From NCBI RefSeq assembly GCF_027213785.1, contig NZ_JAPWGO010000002.1:124001-188000 (forward strand): 64,000 bases of DNA. The letters run 5' to 3'. The notes under the pieces were generated by a model. It did no database searches. It was not told where the DNA came from and worked only from the letters and a program-made list of their open reading frames with translations. The stretch is from Limimaricola sp. G21655-S1 (GTDB lineage Bacteria; Pseudomonadota; Alphaproteobacteria; Rhodobacterales; Rhodobacteraceae). Positions 39,095 through 48,570 of this stretch are shown here, piece by piece. Every line of letters begins with the position of its first letter. Position 1 is the first letter of the stretch. A program made the translations under genes and the position numbers.

Positions 39095-39493
39095 ATGCCG
39101 ACGCGTCGTCAGATACTTAGCCGCGCCATCACCGCTGTCATAGCCCTGCCCATCGCGGCATTGGCCGCGCGTGCGGGCGGTCTCGCGCCCGCGGTTCCGC
39201 CCCCCGCCCCGACCCGCCCCGCTCCGGCAACGCCGGCCATGGGGCAGGTCCACCAGGTGTCGATACAGGGCTTCGCCTTCGTGCCGGCGGCCATCGCCGT
39301 CGCGCCGGGCGACACGGTGGTCTTCACAAATCGCGACATCGCACCCCATACCGTGACCTCTGAAAGCGGTGTCTTCGACAGCGGCCGGCTGGGCTCCGGG
39401 CAATCGGTTCGGATGAGCTTTTCGGCTCGCGGCGAGTATCCCTATCTCTGCGCGATCCATCCGAGGATGCGCGGCACGCTCCGCGTCGGCTGA
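39095..39493 (+). CDS. Exported cupredoxin (plastocyanin-like copper protein)
   Basis: This 132-residue protein is a probable periplasmic type 1 copper protein. It starts with a signal peptide (residues 1-26, twin-arginine-like TRRQIL then a hydrophobic core) and a Pro/Ala-rich linker. The cupredoxin fold carries the ligands His in IAPHTVTSE and Cys, His and Met in YLCAIHPRM. GGAGG lies upstream of the ATG. Its electron partner is not evident from the neighbours. Confidence 0.85.
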   Translation: MPTRRQILSRAITAVIALPIAALAARAGGLAPAVPPPAPTRPAPATPAMGQVHQVSIQGFAFVPAAIAVAPGDTVVFTNRDIAPHTVTSESGVFDSGRLGSGQSVRMSFSARGEYPYLCAIHPRMRGTLRVG

Positions 39494-39558
39494 GCCGGGC
39501 CGGACCCGTTTCGCTGCAAGAGGCGTTGGCCCCGGCAACATTACCGGAGGGCCGCCCC

Positions 39559-40710
39559 ATGTCTGATCCCGCCTTCAGCCTCGGCATCGAGGAGGAGTAT
39601 CTCGTCGTCGACGCCAAGACGATGGACCTCGCCGCCGTACCGAGCGAGATGCTCGATTCCGCGAAAAAGCGGCTCGGCGACCATGTCAGCCCCGAATTCC
39701 GCGACTGCCAGATCGAGATCGGCACCTCGGTCGCCGCGAACATCTCCGAGGCGCGCGCCGATCTCGCGCATCTGCGCGGCGGCCTCGCCGAGGTGGCGCA
39801 AGATCACGGCCTCGCCCTCGTCGCGGTCTCCTGCCACCCTTGGGGCGACCCCGAAAGCCGTGGCACCGGTCAGGGCGCGCGTTACGACAAGATCGCCGAG
39901 GATATCGGCGGCATCGCGCGGCGGCTGATGACCTGCGGCATGCATGTCCATGTGGGCTTGGGCGAGGATCACGAGCTGCGCGCCGACCTGATGGGACAGG
40001 CGAGCTACTTCCTGCCCTTCGTGCTCGCGCTTTCGGCCTCCTCGCCCTATTGGCGCGGCGAGGACACGCAGCTGTCGTCGTGGCGGCTCAACGTCTTCGA
40101 CCAGTGCCCGCGCTCGGGCCTGCCGCCGCGGATCGAGAGCTGGGCCGAGTATCGCAAGATGGTCGATGCGCTGGTTCAGGCCGGAATCATCGAGGATGCC
40201 AGCAAGATCTGGTGGGACCTGCGCCCCTCCGAGGCCTGGCCGACGCTGGAGACGCGCATCGCCGACGTGATGCCGCGCATGGAGGAGGCGCTGTCCGTGG
40301 CCGCCTTCGTGCAATGCGTGATGCGGATGCTGTGGCGGCTCAAGACCGAGAACAAGCGCTGGCGCGTCTATGATCGCTTCCTGATCGAGGAGAATCGCTG
40401 GCGGGCGCAGCGCTACGGAACGGAAGGCACCCTGCTCGACCTCGGGCGCAACGCGCTCAGGCCGATGGAGGAACTCTTGGGCGAGCTGGAGGAGATGATG
40501 GAGGGCGACGCCCGGGCGCTGGGCTGCCTCGACGAGCTGCGTGGCACCCGGAGGATCGCGCATCGCGGTTCCTCGGCGACGCGACAGCGCCGCGCCTACG
40601 ACACGGCACGGGGAAACGGGGCCGAGCCGCGCGAGGCGCTGCGCGAGATGCTGCGCGGCGTGTCGCAGGAGTTCATGGAAGGCGTGGAGCGCGGAGTTTC
40701 GCCGAGTTGA
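39559..40710 (+). CDS. YbdK-type carboxylate-amine ligase (GCS2 family)
   Basis: This 383-residue protein belongs to the glutamate-cysteine ligase type 2 family, weak gamma-glutamylcysteine-forming enzymes whose true substrate is unsettled. It has the early metal-binding LGIEEEYLVVD, CGMHVHVGL in the middle and RIADVMPRMEEAL near residue 235. ATG 39559 has GGAGG nine bases upstream. The neighbouring cupredoxin ends 65 bases earlier on the same strand. Confidence 0.87.
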   Translation: MSDPAFSLGIEEEYLVVDAKTMDLAAVPSEMLDSAKKRLGDHVSPEFRDCQIEIGTSVAANISEARADLAHLRGGLAEVAQDHGLALVAVSCHPWGDPESRGTGQGARYDKIAEDIGGIARRLMTCGMHVHVGLGEDHELRADLMGQASYFLPFVLALSASSPYWRGEDTQLSSWRLNVFDQCPRSGLPPRIESWAEYRKMVDALVQAGIIEDASKIWWDLRPSEAWPTLETRIADVMPRMEEALSVAAFVQCVMRMLWRLKTENKRWRVYDRFLIEENRWRAQRYGTEGTLLDLGRNALRPMEELLGELEEMMEGDARALGCLDELRGTRRIAHRGSSATRQRRAYDTARGNGAEPREALREMLRGVSQEFMEGVERGVSPS

Positions 40711-40778
40711 TCACGCGGCGGGGAACGGAACGAAGATTGCGCCGTTGTCAAGCCAAATCCGATTCAGGAGAAGATCCC

Positions 40779-41423
40779 ATGAAGACGCTCATCGGTCTCG
40801 GCACCGCGCTCACCATCGCCACCGCTCCCATGGCTCTCAACGCGGAACCCAAGCTCAAGATCAACGGGGGCGGCGCAGTGATGCAGATGCTCAACGCCGT
40901 CGTCGCCGGGAACACCAAGCAGGCCATCAAGGCCGAGAAGAAGCTGCGCAAGGCCGCGCGCAAGGCGGGCGTGCCAGTGGCCGCGGGCACCGTGGCGGCC
41001 GCCTCGGGCGGCGCCGCGATGGCGCAAGCCGCTTCGGCCCCTGCCCCGCGCTTCGCCCCCGAGAGCGTGGGCCAGCGGCCGCGCCTTCGCCCCGAGGCGG
41101 CGAGCTTCGCCGCGATGGACACCCCGGCCGAAGCGCCCCCGGTGACCACCTTGCAAAACGGTCGGCGTATCGAGACCTCGGCGCTCGGGACCTCTTCGAC
41201 CCCGGGCGATACCCGGGTGACCAGCACCACGACCGCCGGGGCCGGGCCCACGGTGATCAACATCGAGGGGGACCGCGTCTCGACCTCGGGCGGCGCCTAT
41301 TCCGAAGCGACGAGCGCCCCGACCCTGACCGCCGCTGCGGAAACCGCTACCGTAGAGCCCGCGGCACAGACGGTGTCGCTGGAGACCGACAGCTCGATCT
41401 TCGGCGGCCCGACCGGCTACTGA
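40779..41423 (+). CDS. Exported low-complexity protein, unknown function
   Basis: I do not recognise this 214-residue protein. It has a clean signal peptide (residues 1-21, cleavage after ALNA), then a short basic helix (NTKQAIKAEKKLRKAARKAG). An Ala/Thr/Ser-rich region, likely disordered, ends in FGGPTGY. The GGAG before the ATG and the terminator after the stop support it as a real single gene. A surface or periplasmic role is all that can be inferred. Confidence 0.7.
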   Translation: MKTLIGLGTALTIATAPMALNAEPKLKINGGGAVMQMLNAVVAGNTKQAIKAEKKLRKAARKAGVPVAAGTVAAASGGAAMAQAASAPAPRFAPESVGQRPRLRPEAASFAAMDTPAEAPPVTTLQNGRRIETSALGTSSTPGDTRVTSTTTAGAGPTVINIEGDRVSTSGGAYSEATSAPTLTAAAETATVEPAAQTVSLETDSSIFGGPTGY

Positions 41424-41444
41424 TACCGATCCGACAAAGCGAAA

Positions 41445-41467
41445 GGGCTGCCCCTCGGGCGGCCCTT
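41445..41467 (+). terminator. Terminator after the exported protein gene
   Basis: GGGCTGCCC at 41445-41453 pairs with GGGCGGCCC at 41457-41465 (one G-T pair) around CTC, with a short T-containing tail. The lead GACAAAGCGAAAGG is the same as at the gap terminator. Confidence 0.65.
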
Positions 41468-41487
41468 CTGCGTTCATACTTACCCGC

Positions 41488-44352
41488 TCATTCGGCGGCG
41501 ATCTTGCGCGGCTTCAGCATCGGCTTGAGGTAGCGGCCGGTGTGGCTCGCCTCGACCTCGCCCACCTGTTCGGGGGTGCCGGTGGCGACCACGGTGCCGC
41601 CGCCATCGCCGCCCTCGGGCCCGATGTCGATGATCCAGTCGGCGGTCTTCACCACGTCGAGATTGTGCTCGATCACCACGACCGTATTGCCCGCCTCGAC
41701 CAGCTCGTGCAGCACTTCGAGAAGCTTGCGCACATCCTCGAAATGCAGGCCGGTGGTCGGCTCGTCGAGGATGTAGAGCGTGCGACCCGTGGAGCGGCGC
41801 GCGAGCTCCTTCGACAGCTTCACCCGCTGCGCCTCGCCGCCCGAAAGCGTCGTCGCCTGCTGGCCGACCTTGATGTAGCCGAGGCCGACGCGGCACAGCG
41901 CGTCCATCTTCTCGCGGATCGAGGGCACGGCAGAGAAGAACTCCTGCGCGTCCTCGACCGTCATGTCGAGCACGTCGGCGATCGACTTGCCCTTGAACCT
42001 CACCTCCAGCGTCTCGCGATTGTAGCGCGCGCCCTTGCAGGTCTCGCAGGTGACGTAGACATCCGGAAGAAAGTGCATCTCGATCTTGATGACGCCGTCG
42101 CCCTGGCAAGCCTCGCAGCGCCCGCCCTTCACGTTGAAGGAAAACCGGCCCGGCTTGTAGCCGCGCGCCTTGGCCTCGGGCAGCCCCGCGAACCAGTCGC
42201 GGATCGGGGTGAAGGCGCCGGTATAGGTCGCGGGGTTCGAGCGTGGGGTGCGGCCGATCGGGCGCTGATCGATATCGATCACCTTGTCGAGATGCTCGAA
42301 GCCCTTGATGGTCTCGCAGGGTGCGGGCGCCTGCCGGGCGCCGTTGAGCTTCATCGCGGCGTTCTTGTAGAGCGTCTCGATGGTCAGCGTCGACTTGCCG
42401 CCGCCCGAGACGCCGGTGACGGCGACGAACTTGCCCAGCGGGTAATCGACCGTCACCTCCTTGAGGTTGTTGCCGGTGGCCTTCACCACGGTGAGCTTCT
42501 TGCCATTGCCCTCGCGCCGCTTGGCGGGCACCGCGATCTCGCGGCTGCCGACGAGATACTGGCCGGTCACCGAATCCGGGTTGGCCATGATCTCCTGCGG
42601 CGTGCCATGCGCGACGATGGCGCCGCCATGCACGCCCGCGCCCGGCCCCATGTCGAAGACGTAATCCGCCTCGCGGATCGCCTCTTCGTCATGCTCGACC
42701 ACGATCACCGTGTTGCCCTGGTCGCGGAGGTTCTTGAGCGTGGTCAGCAGCCGGTCGTTGTCGCGCTGGTGCAGGCCGATCGACGGCTCGTCGAGCACGT
42801 AGAGCACGCCGGTGAGGCCCGAGCCGATCTGCGAGGCCAGCCGGATACGCTGGCTCTCACCGCCCGACAGCGTGCCGGCGTTGCGCGACAGCGTCAGGTA
42901 GTCGAGGCCGACATTGTTGAGGAAGCCGAGCCGCTCGCGGATCTCCTTGAGGATGGCGCGGGCGATCTCGTTCTTCTGGTTGGTGAGGCTGGCGGGCACG
43001 GTCTCGCACCAGTCGAAGGCCTCGCGGATCGACATCTGCACGACCTGACCGACATGCAACCCGGCGATCTTCACCGCCAGCGCCTCTTCGCGCAGCCGGT
43101 AGCCGTGGCAGGTGCCGCAGGCACGGTTGTTCTGGTACTGCTCCATCTCCTCGCGGACCCAGGAGCTGTCGGTCTCGCGATAGCGGCGCTCGAGATTCGG
43201 GATCACGCCCTCGAAGGGCCGTGACACCTTGTAGACCCGGCCGCCATCATCATAGCGGAACGCGATCTCCTCCTTGCCGGAGCCACGCAGGAACACCTCC
43301 TGCACCTTCTCGGGCAGGTCCTTCCAGCGGGCGGTCTTCGACACGCCGTAATGCTTGGAGATCGCCTCGATGGTCTGCAGGAAATACGGCGTCTTGCCCT
43401 TGCGCCACGGCGCGATGGCACCGTCCGCGACCTTGAGCGTGACATCGGGCACGACGAGGCGCTCGTCGAAGAACAGCTCGACGCCCAGACCGTCGCAGGA
43501 GGGGCAGGCGCCGAAGGGCGCGTTGAACGAGAACAGCCGCGGCTCGATCTCGGGGATGGTGAATCCCGAGACCGGGCAGGCGAATTTCTCGGAGAAGGTG
43601 ATCCGCTCGGGCTCGCCCTCGCCTTCCTTGGGCGCGGTTTCGAGTATCGCGATGCCGTCGGCGAGGTCGAGCGCGGTGCGGAACGAATCCGCGAGCCGCG
43701 TCTCCAGCCCCTCGCGCACCACGATCCGGTCGACTACCACGTCGATGTCGTGGCGGAACTTCTTGTCGAGCGTCGGCGGGCTCTCCAACTCGTGAAATTC
43801 GCCATTCACCTTGATCCGCTGGAAGCCCTGCTTGCGCAGTTCGATGAACTCCTTGCGGTATTCGCCCTTGCGGTCGCGCACGATGGGCGCGAGCAGGTAG
43901 CCGCGTGTGCCCTCCTCCATCGCCATGACCCGGTCGACCATGTCCTGCACCTGCTGCGCCTCGATCGGCTGGCCGGTGGCGGGGGAATAGGGCGTGCCGA
44001 CCCGCGCGAAGAGCAGGCGCATGTAGTCGTAGATCTCGGTGACGGTGCCGACCGTGGAGCGCGGGTTCTTCGAGGTGGTCTTCTGCTCGATCGAGATCGC
44101 GGGCGAGAGGCCCGAAATGTGATCGACATCGGGCTTTTCCATCATGTCGAGGAACTGCCGCGCATAGGCCGAGAGGCTCTCGACATAGCGGCGCTGACCC
44201 TCGGCATAGATCGTGTCGAAGGCCAGCGAGGATTTGCCCGAGCCCGACAGGCCGGTGATCACGACAAGCTCGTCGCGCGGGATATCCACGTCGATGTTCT
44301 TGAGATTGTGCTCGCGCGCGCCGCGCACCTCGATCTGCTTCAGTTCCGGCAT
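41488..44352 (-). CDS. uvrA: UvrABC excinuclease subunit A
   Basis: UvrA recognises bulky DNA lesions and loads UvrB in nucleotide excision repair. The 954-residue protein has two ABC modules with Walker [15 protein letters not shown] and [11 protein letters not shown], signature [14 protein letters not shown] and [15 protein letters not shown], and the zinc module CEACQGDG with CETCKG. In the other zinc site the segment reads FACPVSGFT, with Ser replacing the second Cys found in E. coli. ATG 44352 is the family start; the longer frame to 44463 is not conserved. A LexA-like box lies 68 bases upstream. Confidence 0.96.
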   Translation of the reverse strand: MPELKQIEVRGAREHNLKNIDVDIPRDELVVITGLSGSGKSSLAFDTIYAEGQRRYVESLSAYARQFLDMMEKPDVDHISGLSPAISIEQKTTSKNPRSTVGTVTEIYDYMRLLFARVGTPYSPATGQPIEAQQVQDMVDRVMAMEEGTRGYLLAPIVRDRKGEYRKEFIELRKQGFQRIKVNGEFHELESPPTLDKKFRHDIDVVVDRIVVREGLETRLADSFRTALDLADGIAILETAPKEGEGEPERITFSEKFACPVSGFTIPEIEPRLFSFNAPFGACPSCDGLGVELFFDERLVVPDVTLKVADGAIAPWRKGKTPYFLQTIEAISKHYGVSKTARWKDLPEKVQEVFLRGSGKEEIAFRYDDGGRVYKVSRPFEGVIPNLERRYRETDSSWVREEMEQYQNNRACGTCHGYRLREEALAVKIAGLHVGQVVQMSIREAFDWCETVPASLTNQKNEIARAILKEIRERLGFLNNVGLDYLTLSRNAGTLSGGESQRIRLASQIGSGLTGVLYVLDEPSIGLHQRDNDRLLTTLKNLRDQGNTVIVVEHDEEAIREADYVFDMGPGAGVHGGAIVAHGTPQEIMANPDSVTGQYLVGSREIAVPAKRREGNGKKLTVVKATGNNLKEVTVDYPLGKFVAVTGVSGGGKSTLTIETLYKNAAMKLNGARQAPAPCETIKGFEHLDKVIDIDQRPIGRTPRSNPATYTGAFTPIRDWFAGLPEAKARGYKPGRFSFNVKGGRCEACQGDGVIKIEMHFLPDVYVTCETCKGARYNRETLEVRFKGKSIADVLDMTVEDAQEFFSAVPSIREKMDALCRVGLGYIKVGQQATTLSGGEAQRVKLSKELARRSTGRTLYILDEPTTGLHFEDVRKLLEVLHELVEAGNTVVVIEHNLDVVKTADWIIDIGPEGGDGGGTVVATGTPEQVGEVEASHTGRYLKPMLKPRKIAAE

Positions 44353-44419
44353 GCAGGTCCCCACCAGTGTCCAGCCCGGAAGATAGGGCCCCGAAGGCCG
44401 TTCTCCAACCGCGAAATGA

Positions 44420-44434
44420 GAACGAAACGATAAC
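44420..44434 (-). promoter_or_regulatory. Imperfect LexA operator upstream of uvrA
   Basis: On the plus strand this reads GAAC, seven bases, TAAC; on the uvrA strand GTTA-N7-GTTC. It matches the alphaproteobacterial direct-repeat LexA site in seven of eight defined bases and lies in the uvrA upstream region. uvrA is SOS-controlled in this group, which supports the call. Confidence 0.65.
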
Positions 44435-44508
44435 ACATGGCAGGGCTGCGCGAAATGCCGCAACCCCTGCCGCGCAGGCGAAGGGGCTGCGGCATCTTGT
44501 CCGGGCGG

Positions 44509-44865
44509 TCAGTAGCCGCCCATCCGTGACGGCCAGGCATGGCGCTGCCAGAAACCACGGCGCTGCGGCGGCGCGGTGGTCGCGATAAACGCCCGCGACG
44601 GGCTCGCAGCCACCAGGTCGTGCAGCAGGTCGTTCAGACCCGTGTCGGCGCGGCCGGTGATCGGCAGGCCATGCTCCGCCTCAAAGACGCGGATGGTATG
44701 CGCCAGCCGCGGCCCCGGCAGCCCGTCGATCTGCCCGGGTTCGTAGCCCAGATGTTGCAGCAGGATCTGGATTTCGTAGACGCCCTCGCGATCGGCCTCC
44801 ATGGCCTGTGCTGGCGCCACCGTCGCGATTAGCCCCGCGACGACACAGAATGTCGGAAAACGCAT
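44509..44865 (-). CDS. Small exported peptidoglycan-binding-like protein
   Basis: This 118-residue protein has a signal peptide (residues 1-20, ending APAQA) and a single peptidoglycan-binding-1-like helical domain. The domain includes QILLQHLGYEPGQIDGLPGP and HTIRVFEAEHGLPITG. A short basic tail follows. ATG 44865 has AGGGGG upstream. It lies 156 bases upstream of uvrA on the same strand. No catalytic domain is attached, so it is probably a wall-binding accessory protein. Confidence 0.75.
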   Translation of the reverse strand: MRFPTFCVVAGLIATVAPAQAMEADREGVYEIQILLQHLGYEPGQIDGLPGPRLAHTIRVFEAEHGLPITGRADTGLNDLLHDLVAASPSRAFIATTAPPQRRGFWQRHAWPSRMGGY

Positions 44866-44910
44866 GATACCCCCTACTTCGGGAACCGGTCCCGATGGGG
44901 CCATCCTAAC

Positions 44911-44946
44911 AGAAAATGCCCCCGACCGGGCCGGTCGGGGGCATTC
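44911..44946 (-). terminator. lpdA terminator
   Basis: AATGCCCCCGACC at 44915-44927 pairs perfectly with 44933-44945, with a small GC cap in between. On the minus strand it is followed by TTTTCTGTT. It lies 24 bases past the lpdA stop. Confidence 0.85.
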
Positions 44947-44969
44947 GTGATCCTGCGCTGCGGCAAGGA

Positions 44970-46364
44970 TCAGTAGTGCAGCGCCCGCCCATAGGCGTCG
45001 AGAACGCTCTCATGCATCATCTCCGACAGCGTCGGATGCGGGAATACCGTCTCCATCAGTTCCTTCTCGGTGGTCTCGAGGGTGCGGCCGACGATGTAGC
45101 CCTGGATCAGCTCGGTCACCTCGGCGCCAACCATGTGGGCGCCCAGAAGCTCGCCGGTCTTGGCGTCGAACACGGTCTTGACCATGCCCTCGGCCTCGCC
45201 CAGCGCGATCGCCTTGCCGTTGCCGATGAAGGGGAAACGGCCGACCTTCACGTCAAAGCCCAGCTCCTTGGCCTTGGCCTCGGAGTAGCCGACCGACGCC
45301 ACCTGCGGCTGGCAGTAGGTGCAGCCCGCGATGCTTTCGGGTTTCACCGGGTGCGGATGCTCCCCGGCGATCAGCTCGGCCACCATGACGCCTTCATGCG
45401 AGGCCTTGTGCGCGAGCCAGGGCGCGCCGGCGATGTCGCCGATGGCATAGAGCCCCTCGACGCCGGTGCGGCAATATTCATCGGTAATGACATGGGTGCG
45501 GTCGATCTTGACGCCCAGCTCTTCGAGCCCGAGCCCCTCGGTGTTGCCGACGATGCCGACGGCCGAGATCACCGTGTCGAACTCCTGCGTCTCGACCTTG
45601 CCCTTGCTCTCGATATGGGCCGTGACTTTGCCCTGCCCGCGATCGAGCTTCTTGACCACGGCCTTTTCCATGATCTTCATGCCCTGCTTCACGAACTGCT
45701 TCTTGGCGAAGGCCGAGATCTCGGCATCCTCGACGGGAAGGATCCGGTCCATCACCTCGACCACCGTCGTCTCGGCGCCCAGCGTGTTGTAGAAGCTTGC
45801 GAACTCGATCCCGATCGCGCCCGAGCCGATGACCAGCAGCTTCTTGGGCATGCGCGGCGGCACCAGCGCGTGGCGGTAGGACCAGACCAGGTCGCCGTCG
45901 GCTTCGAGCCCCGGCAGGTTGCGGGCGCGCGCGCCGGTGGCCAGAACGATGTTCTTGGCGGTCAGCTCCTCGCTGCCCTTCTCGGTCTTGACCGTGACCT
46001 TGCCCTTGGCGGGGATGGTGGCTTCGCCCATCACCACCTCGATCTTGTTCTTCTTCATCAGGTGGCCGATGCCCGAGGAGAGCTGCTTGGCCACGCCGCG
46101 AGAGCGTTTGACCACCGCATCGAGATCGTAGCCGATGCTCTCGGCCTTGAGCCCGAACTCCTTGGCGCGGTGCATCAGGTGGAACACCTCGGAGGAGCGC
46201 AGCATCGCCTTGGTCGGGATGCAGCCCCAGTTCAGGCAGATTCCGCCCAAGTTCTCGCGCTCGACGATCACGACCTTCTTGCCCAGCTGGGCGGCGCGGA
46301 TCGCGGCGACATAGCCGCCGGGGCCGGCCCCGATCACGATCACGTCGAAGTTCCTGGCGGCCAT
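44970..46364 (-). CDS. lpdA: Dihydrolipoyl dehydrogenase
   Basis: This is the E3 flavoprotein that reoxidises lipoamide in pyruvate, 2-oxoglutarate or branched-chain dehydrogenase complexes or the glycine cleavage system. The 464-residue protein has the FAD site VIVIGAGPGGYVAAIRAAQ, the redox disulfide GGICLNWGCIPTKA, the NAD site VIGSGAIGIEFASFY and the C-terminal catalytic His in FPHPTLSEMM. GAGGAGG precedes ATG 46364. No E1 or E2 gene is adjacent, so the complex it serves cannot be named. Confidence 0.95.
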   Translation of the reverse strand: MAARNFDVIVIGAGPGGYVAAIRAAQLGKKVVIVERENLGGICLNWGCIPTKAMLRSSEVFHLMHRAKEFGLKAESIGYDLDAVVKRSRGVAKQLSSGIGHLMKKNKIEVVMGEATIPAKGKVTVKTEKGSEELTAKNIVLATGARARNLPGLEADGDLVWSYRHALVPPRMPKKLLVIGSGAIGIEFASFYNTLGAETTVVEVMDRILPVEDAEISAFAKKQFVKQGMKIMEKAVVKKLDRGQGKVTAHIESKGKVETQEFDTVISAVGIVGNTEGLGLEELGVKIDRTHVITDEYCRTGVEGLYAIGDIAGAPWLAHKASHEGVMVAELIAGEHPHPVKPESIAGCTYCQPQVASVGYSEAKAKELGFDVKVGRFPFIGNGKAIALGEAEGMVKTVFDAKTGELLGAHMVGAEVTELIQGYIVGRTLETTEKELMETVFPHPTLSEMMHESVLDAYGRALHY

Positions 46365-46474
46365 CGGTGTTCCTCCTCGGCGGTCCCGCAAAAAATTGGT
46401 TTGACGCTAAACTACTTTCCGCCGGGCTTCCAGACGGCCGGTTGCATGGCAGGTCTGCAAGCGCTGCCGCCGGG

Positions 46475-47086
46475 TCAGGAGGCGGATTTCAGCCGTTCGA
46501 CCACGGCACCGTAACCGCCCTGATCCAGCCACTCCTTCTCGGCCTCGGTGGTCTGGCGGCCCAGCGCGTCGTTGCGGAACGGGAATCGGCCGAATTCCCG
46601 GATCACCTCGCGATGGGCGCGGGCGTGCAGCAGATTGTCCTCGGCGTCGGGCATCCGCTCGCAGAACAGCCGCACGGCGCGATCCTGATCGACGAGATTC
46701 TCGGAATGCATCAGCGGAAGGTAGAAGAACTGCCGCCCCGGCGGCACGATCTCGCGGTCCCAGGCATTGTCGATCGCCAGCTTGGCGACCGAGCGGGCCT
46801 GCTCGTCGAGCTGGAAGGCGCGGGCGTCGTCGCGCCAGATGTTGCGCGCGAACTGGTCGGTGACGATGATATAGGCCAACGCGCCGTTCGGCTCGGTGAG
46901 CCAGTGGCCCAGAGCGCCCTCGGCGGCCTTGTCCCACATGGCGCCGAACCGGTCGCGGATCGTGGCATCGAGATCGTCATCGGCGATGTACCACTGCTTC
47001 GGCTCGACCTCCTCGAGCCAGAAGGCGAGCACCTTCTCGGCCTCGCTCGGCGCCTCGGCCTGGGCGGTGACGGGGGTGGCGGTCAT
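46475..47086 (-). CDS. DUF924 family protein
   Basis: This 203-residue soluble helical protein belongs to the DUF924 family. It has the typical VLAFWLEEVEPKQWY start, LAYIIVTDQFARNIWRDDAR in the middle and REFGRFPFRNDALGR. The fold is TPR-like and the function unknown. ATG 47086 has AGGAGG upstream. It lies 110 bases ahead of lpdA on the same strand. Confidence 0.88.
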   Translation of the reverse strand: MTATPVTAQAEAPSEAEKVLAFWLEEVEPKQWYIADDDLDATIRDRFGAMWDKAAEGALGHWLTEPNGALAYIIVTDQFARNIWRDDARAFQLDEQARSVAKLAIDNAWDREIVPPGRQFFYLPLMHSENLVDQDRAVRLFCERMPDAEDNLLHARAHREVIREFGRFPFRNDALGRQTTEAEKEWLDQGGYGAVVERLKSAS

Positions 47087-47194
47087 GGCGGTCCTCCTGA
47101 TCGGTGGTTCCCCCAAACCTGCCCCAACCCCGCCACGGGTCAAGCGCGAAGGCGCGATATGGCGCGAATTGGCCCCGATCCGGCCGCCCGCCGC

Positions 47195-48472
47195 TCAGGC
47201 GGCGTCATCGCGGGCCTCTTCCTGCTGCTCGATCTCGTGCTCGATATAGACCTCCTGCGCGACCTCGGCGGCCACCGCCGTGGCGGTGGCGGCGATCGGC
47301 GCGTAGCTGACAGTGTCGCCGACCTCGACGCCGCGATCCGGGCGCCGCAGCATGCGCCAGCCCGCATAGCTCGCGAGTCCCAGCATCAGCACCGCGATGA
47401 AGGCCCAGAAGCCATGCGCGCCGACATTGTCGAGCATCCAGCCCACCACGATCGGGCCGGCGATGGCGCCGACGCCGTTGATCAGCAGCAGCCCACCCGA
47501 GGCCGCCGCCATGTCCTCGCGGTCGAGGTAGTCGTTGGCATAGGCGATGAGCAGCGCGTAGAGCGGGTTCGAGGTGCCGCCCACCAGCGCCGCCGACACG
47601 AGGATCAGCCCGACATGACCGGGCAGCAGGAACGACACCAGCGCCCCCGCCCCGCCCACCGCCGACAGGCCGAGGATCAGCCAGCGCCGGTCGATCCGGT
47701 CCGACAGCCAGCCGATCGGGAACTGCAGCACCAGCGCGCCGACATAGGTGATCGAGACCAGGAGCGAGATCTGCGCCACCGACAGACCGGCCCGGGCGCC
47801 ATAGACCGCCGACATGCCGAACTGCGCCGCGAAGACGCCGCCCAGGAGGAACATCCCCATGCAGGCCAGCGGCGAGGCATCGATCAGCCGCCGCAGAGGC
47901 AGCGGTTTGGTGGTGTTGAACACCGGCGCCGGGCTCACCGACAGGAGGATCGGCGCGAAGGCCATCGACACCAGCACCGAGGGGATGATGAACAGGATGA
48001 AGCCCGACACGTCGCCCAGCGTCACGAGGTACTGCGCCATGACGATGCCGGCCATCTGCACGATCATGTAGAGCGACAGCGCCTTGCCGCGATGCTCGTT
48101 GCTGGCGGCGTCGTTGAGCCAGCTCTCGGCGGTGATGTAGACGCCGCAGAAGCAGAAACCGATGGCGACGCGGCCCAGCGTCCAGGCCCAGGGCTCGGCC
48201 AGCGCCGGGTAGAGGATCAGCACCGCCGAGATGGTCGAGCCCAGCGCCGCGAAGACCCGCACGTGACCGACCCGGCGGATCATCATCGGCGCATAGCGCG
48301 AGGCGAAGAGGAAGCCCGCGAAATAGGCCGACATGATCACCGACATCTCGAGCGTCGAGAAGCCCTCGACCTCGCCGCGCAGGCCCAGAAGCGTGCCTTG
48401 GAGCCCGTTGCCGATCATCAGCATGAACATGCCGAGCAGAAGCGCCCAGGAGCTCCCGAGAACCTGAATCAT
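47195..48472 (-). CDS. MFS transporter
   Basis: This 425-residue protein has about 12 transmembrane segments of the major facilitator superfamily. The conserved loop segment after helix 2 is FASRYAPMMIRRVGHVRVF, and SDRIDRRWLI follows helix 8. The tail is Glu-rich and cytoplasmic. It resembles the YcaD/UMF-type branch, whose substrates are poorly known. A weak Shine-Dalgarno-like AAGG precedes the ATG. It follows queA on the same strand by 98 bases. Confidence 0.85.
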   Translation of the reverse strand: MIQVLGSSWALLLGMFMLMIGNGLQGTLLGLRGEVEGFSTLEMSVIMSAYFAGFLFASRYAPMMIRRVGHVRVFAALGSTISAVLILYPALAEPWAWTLGRVAIGFCFCGVYITAESWLNDAASNEHRGKALSLYMIVQMAGIVMAQYLVTLGDVSGFILFIIPSVLVSMAFAPILLSVSPAPVFNTTKPLPLRRLIDASPLACMGMFLLGGVFAAQFGMSAVYGARAGLSVAQISLLVSITYVGALVLQFPIGWLSDRIDRRWLILGLSAVGGAGALVSFLLPGHVGLILVSAALVGGTSNPLYALLIAYANDYLDREDMAAASGGLLLINGVGAIAGPIVVGWMLDNVGAHGFWAFIAVLMLGLASYAGWRMLRRPDRGVEVGDTVSYAPIAATATAVAAEVAQEVYIEHEIEQQEEARDDAA

Positions 48473-48570
48473 GGCCTGTCCCTTTCTGCCGGCTAAGGCT
48501 CGGCTAACCCGGTGCTAGCAGCCGAGTCTTTCAGCAATACGACGGTTCGTCGGTCGAAAACGAAGCGGCT

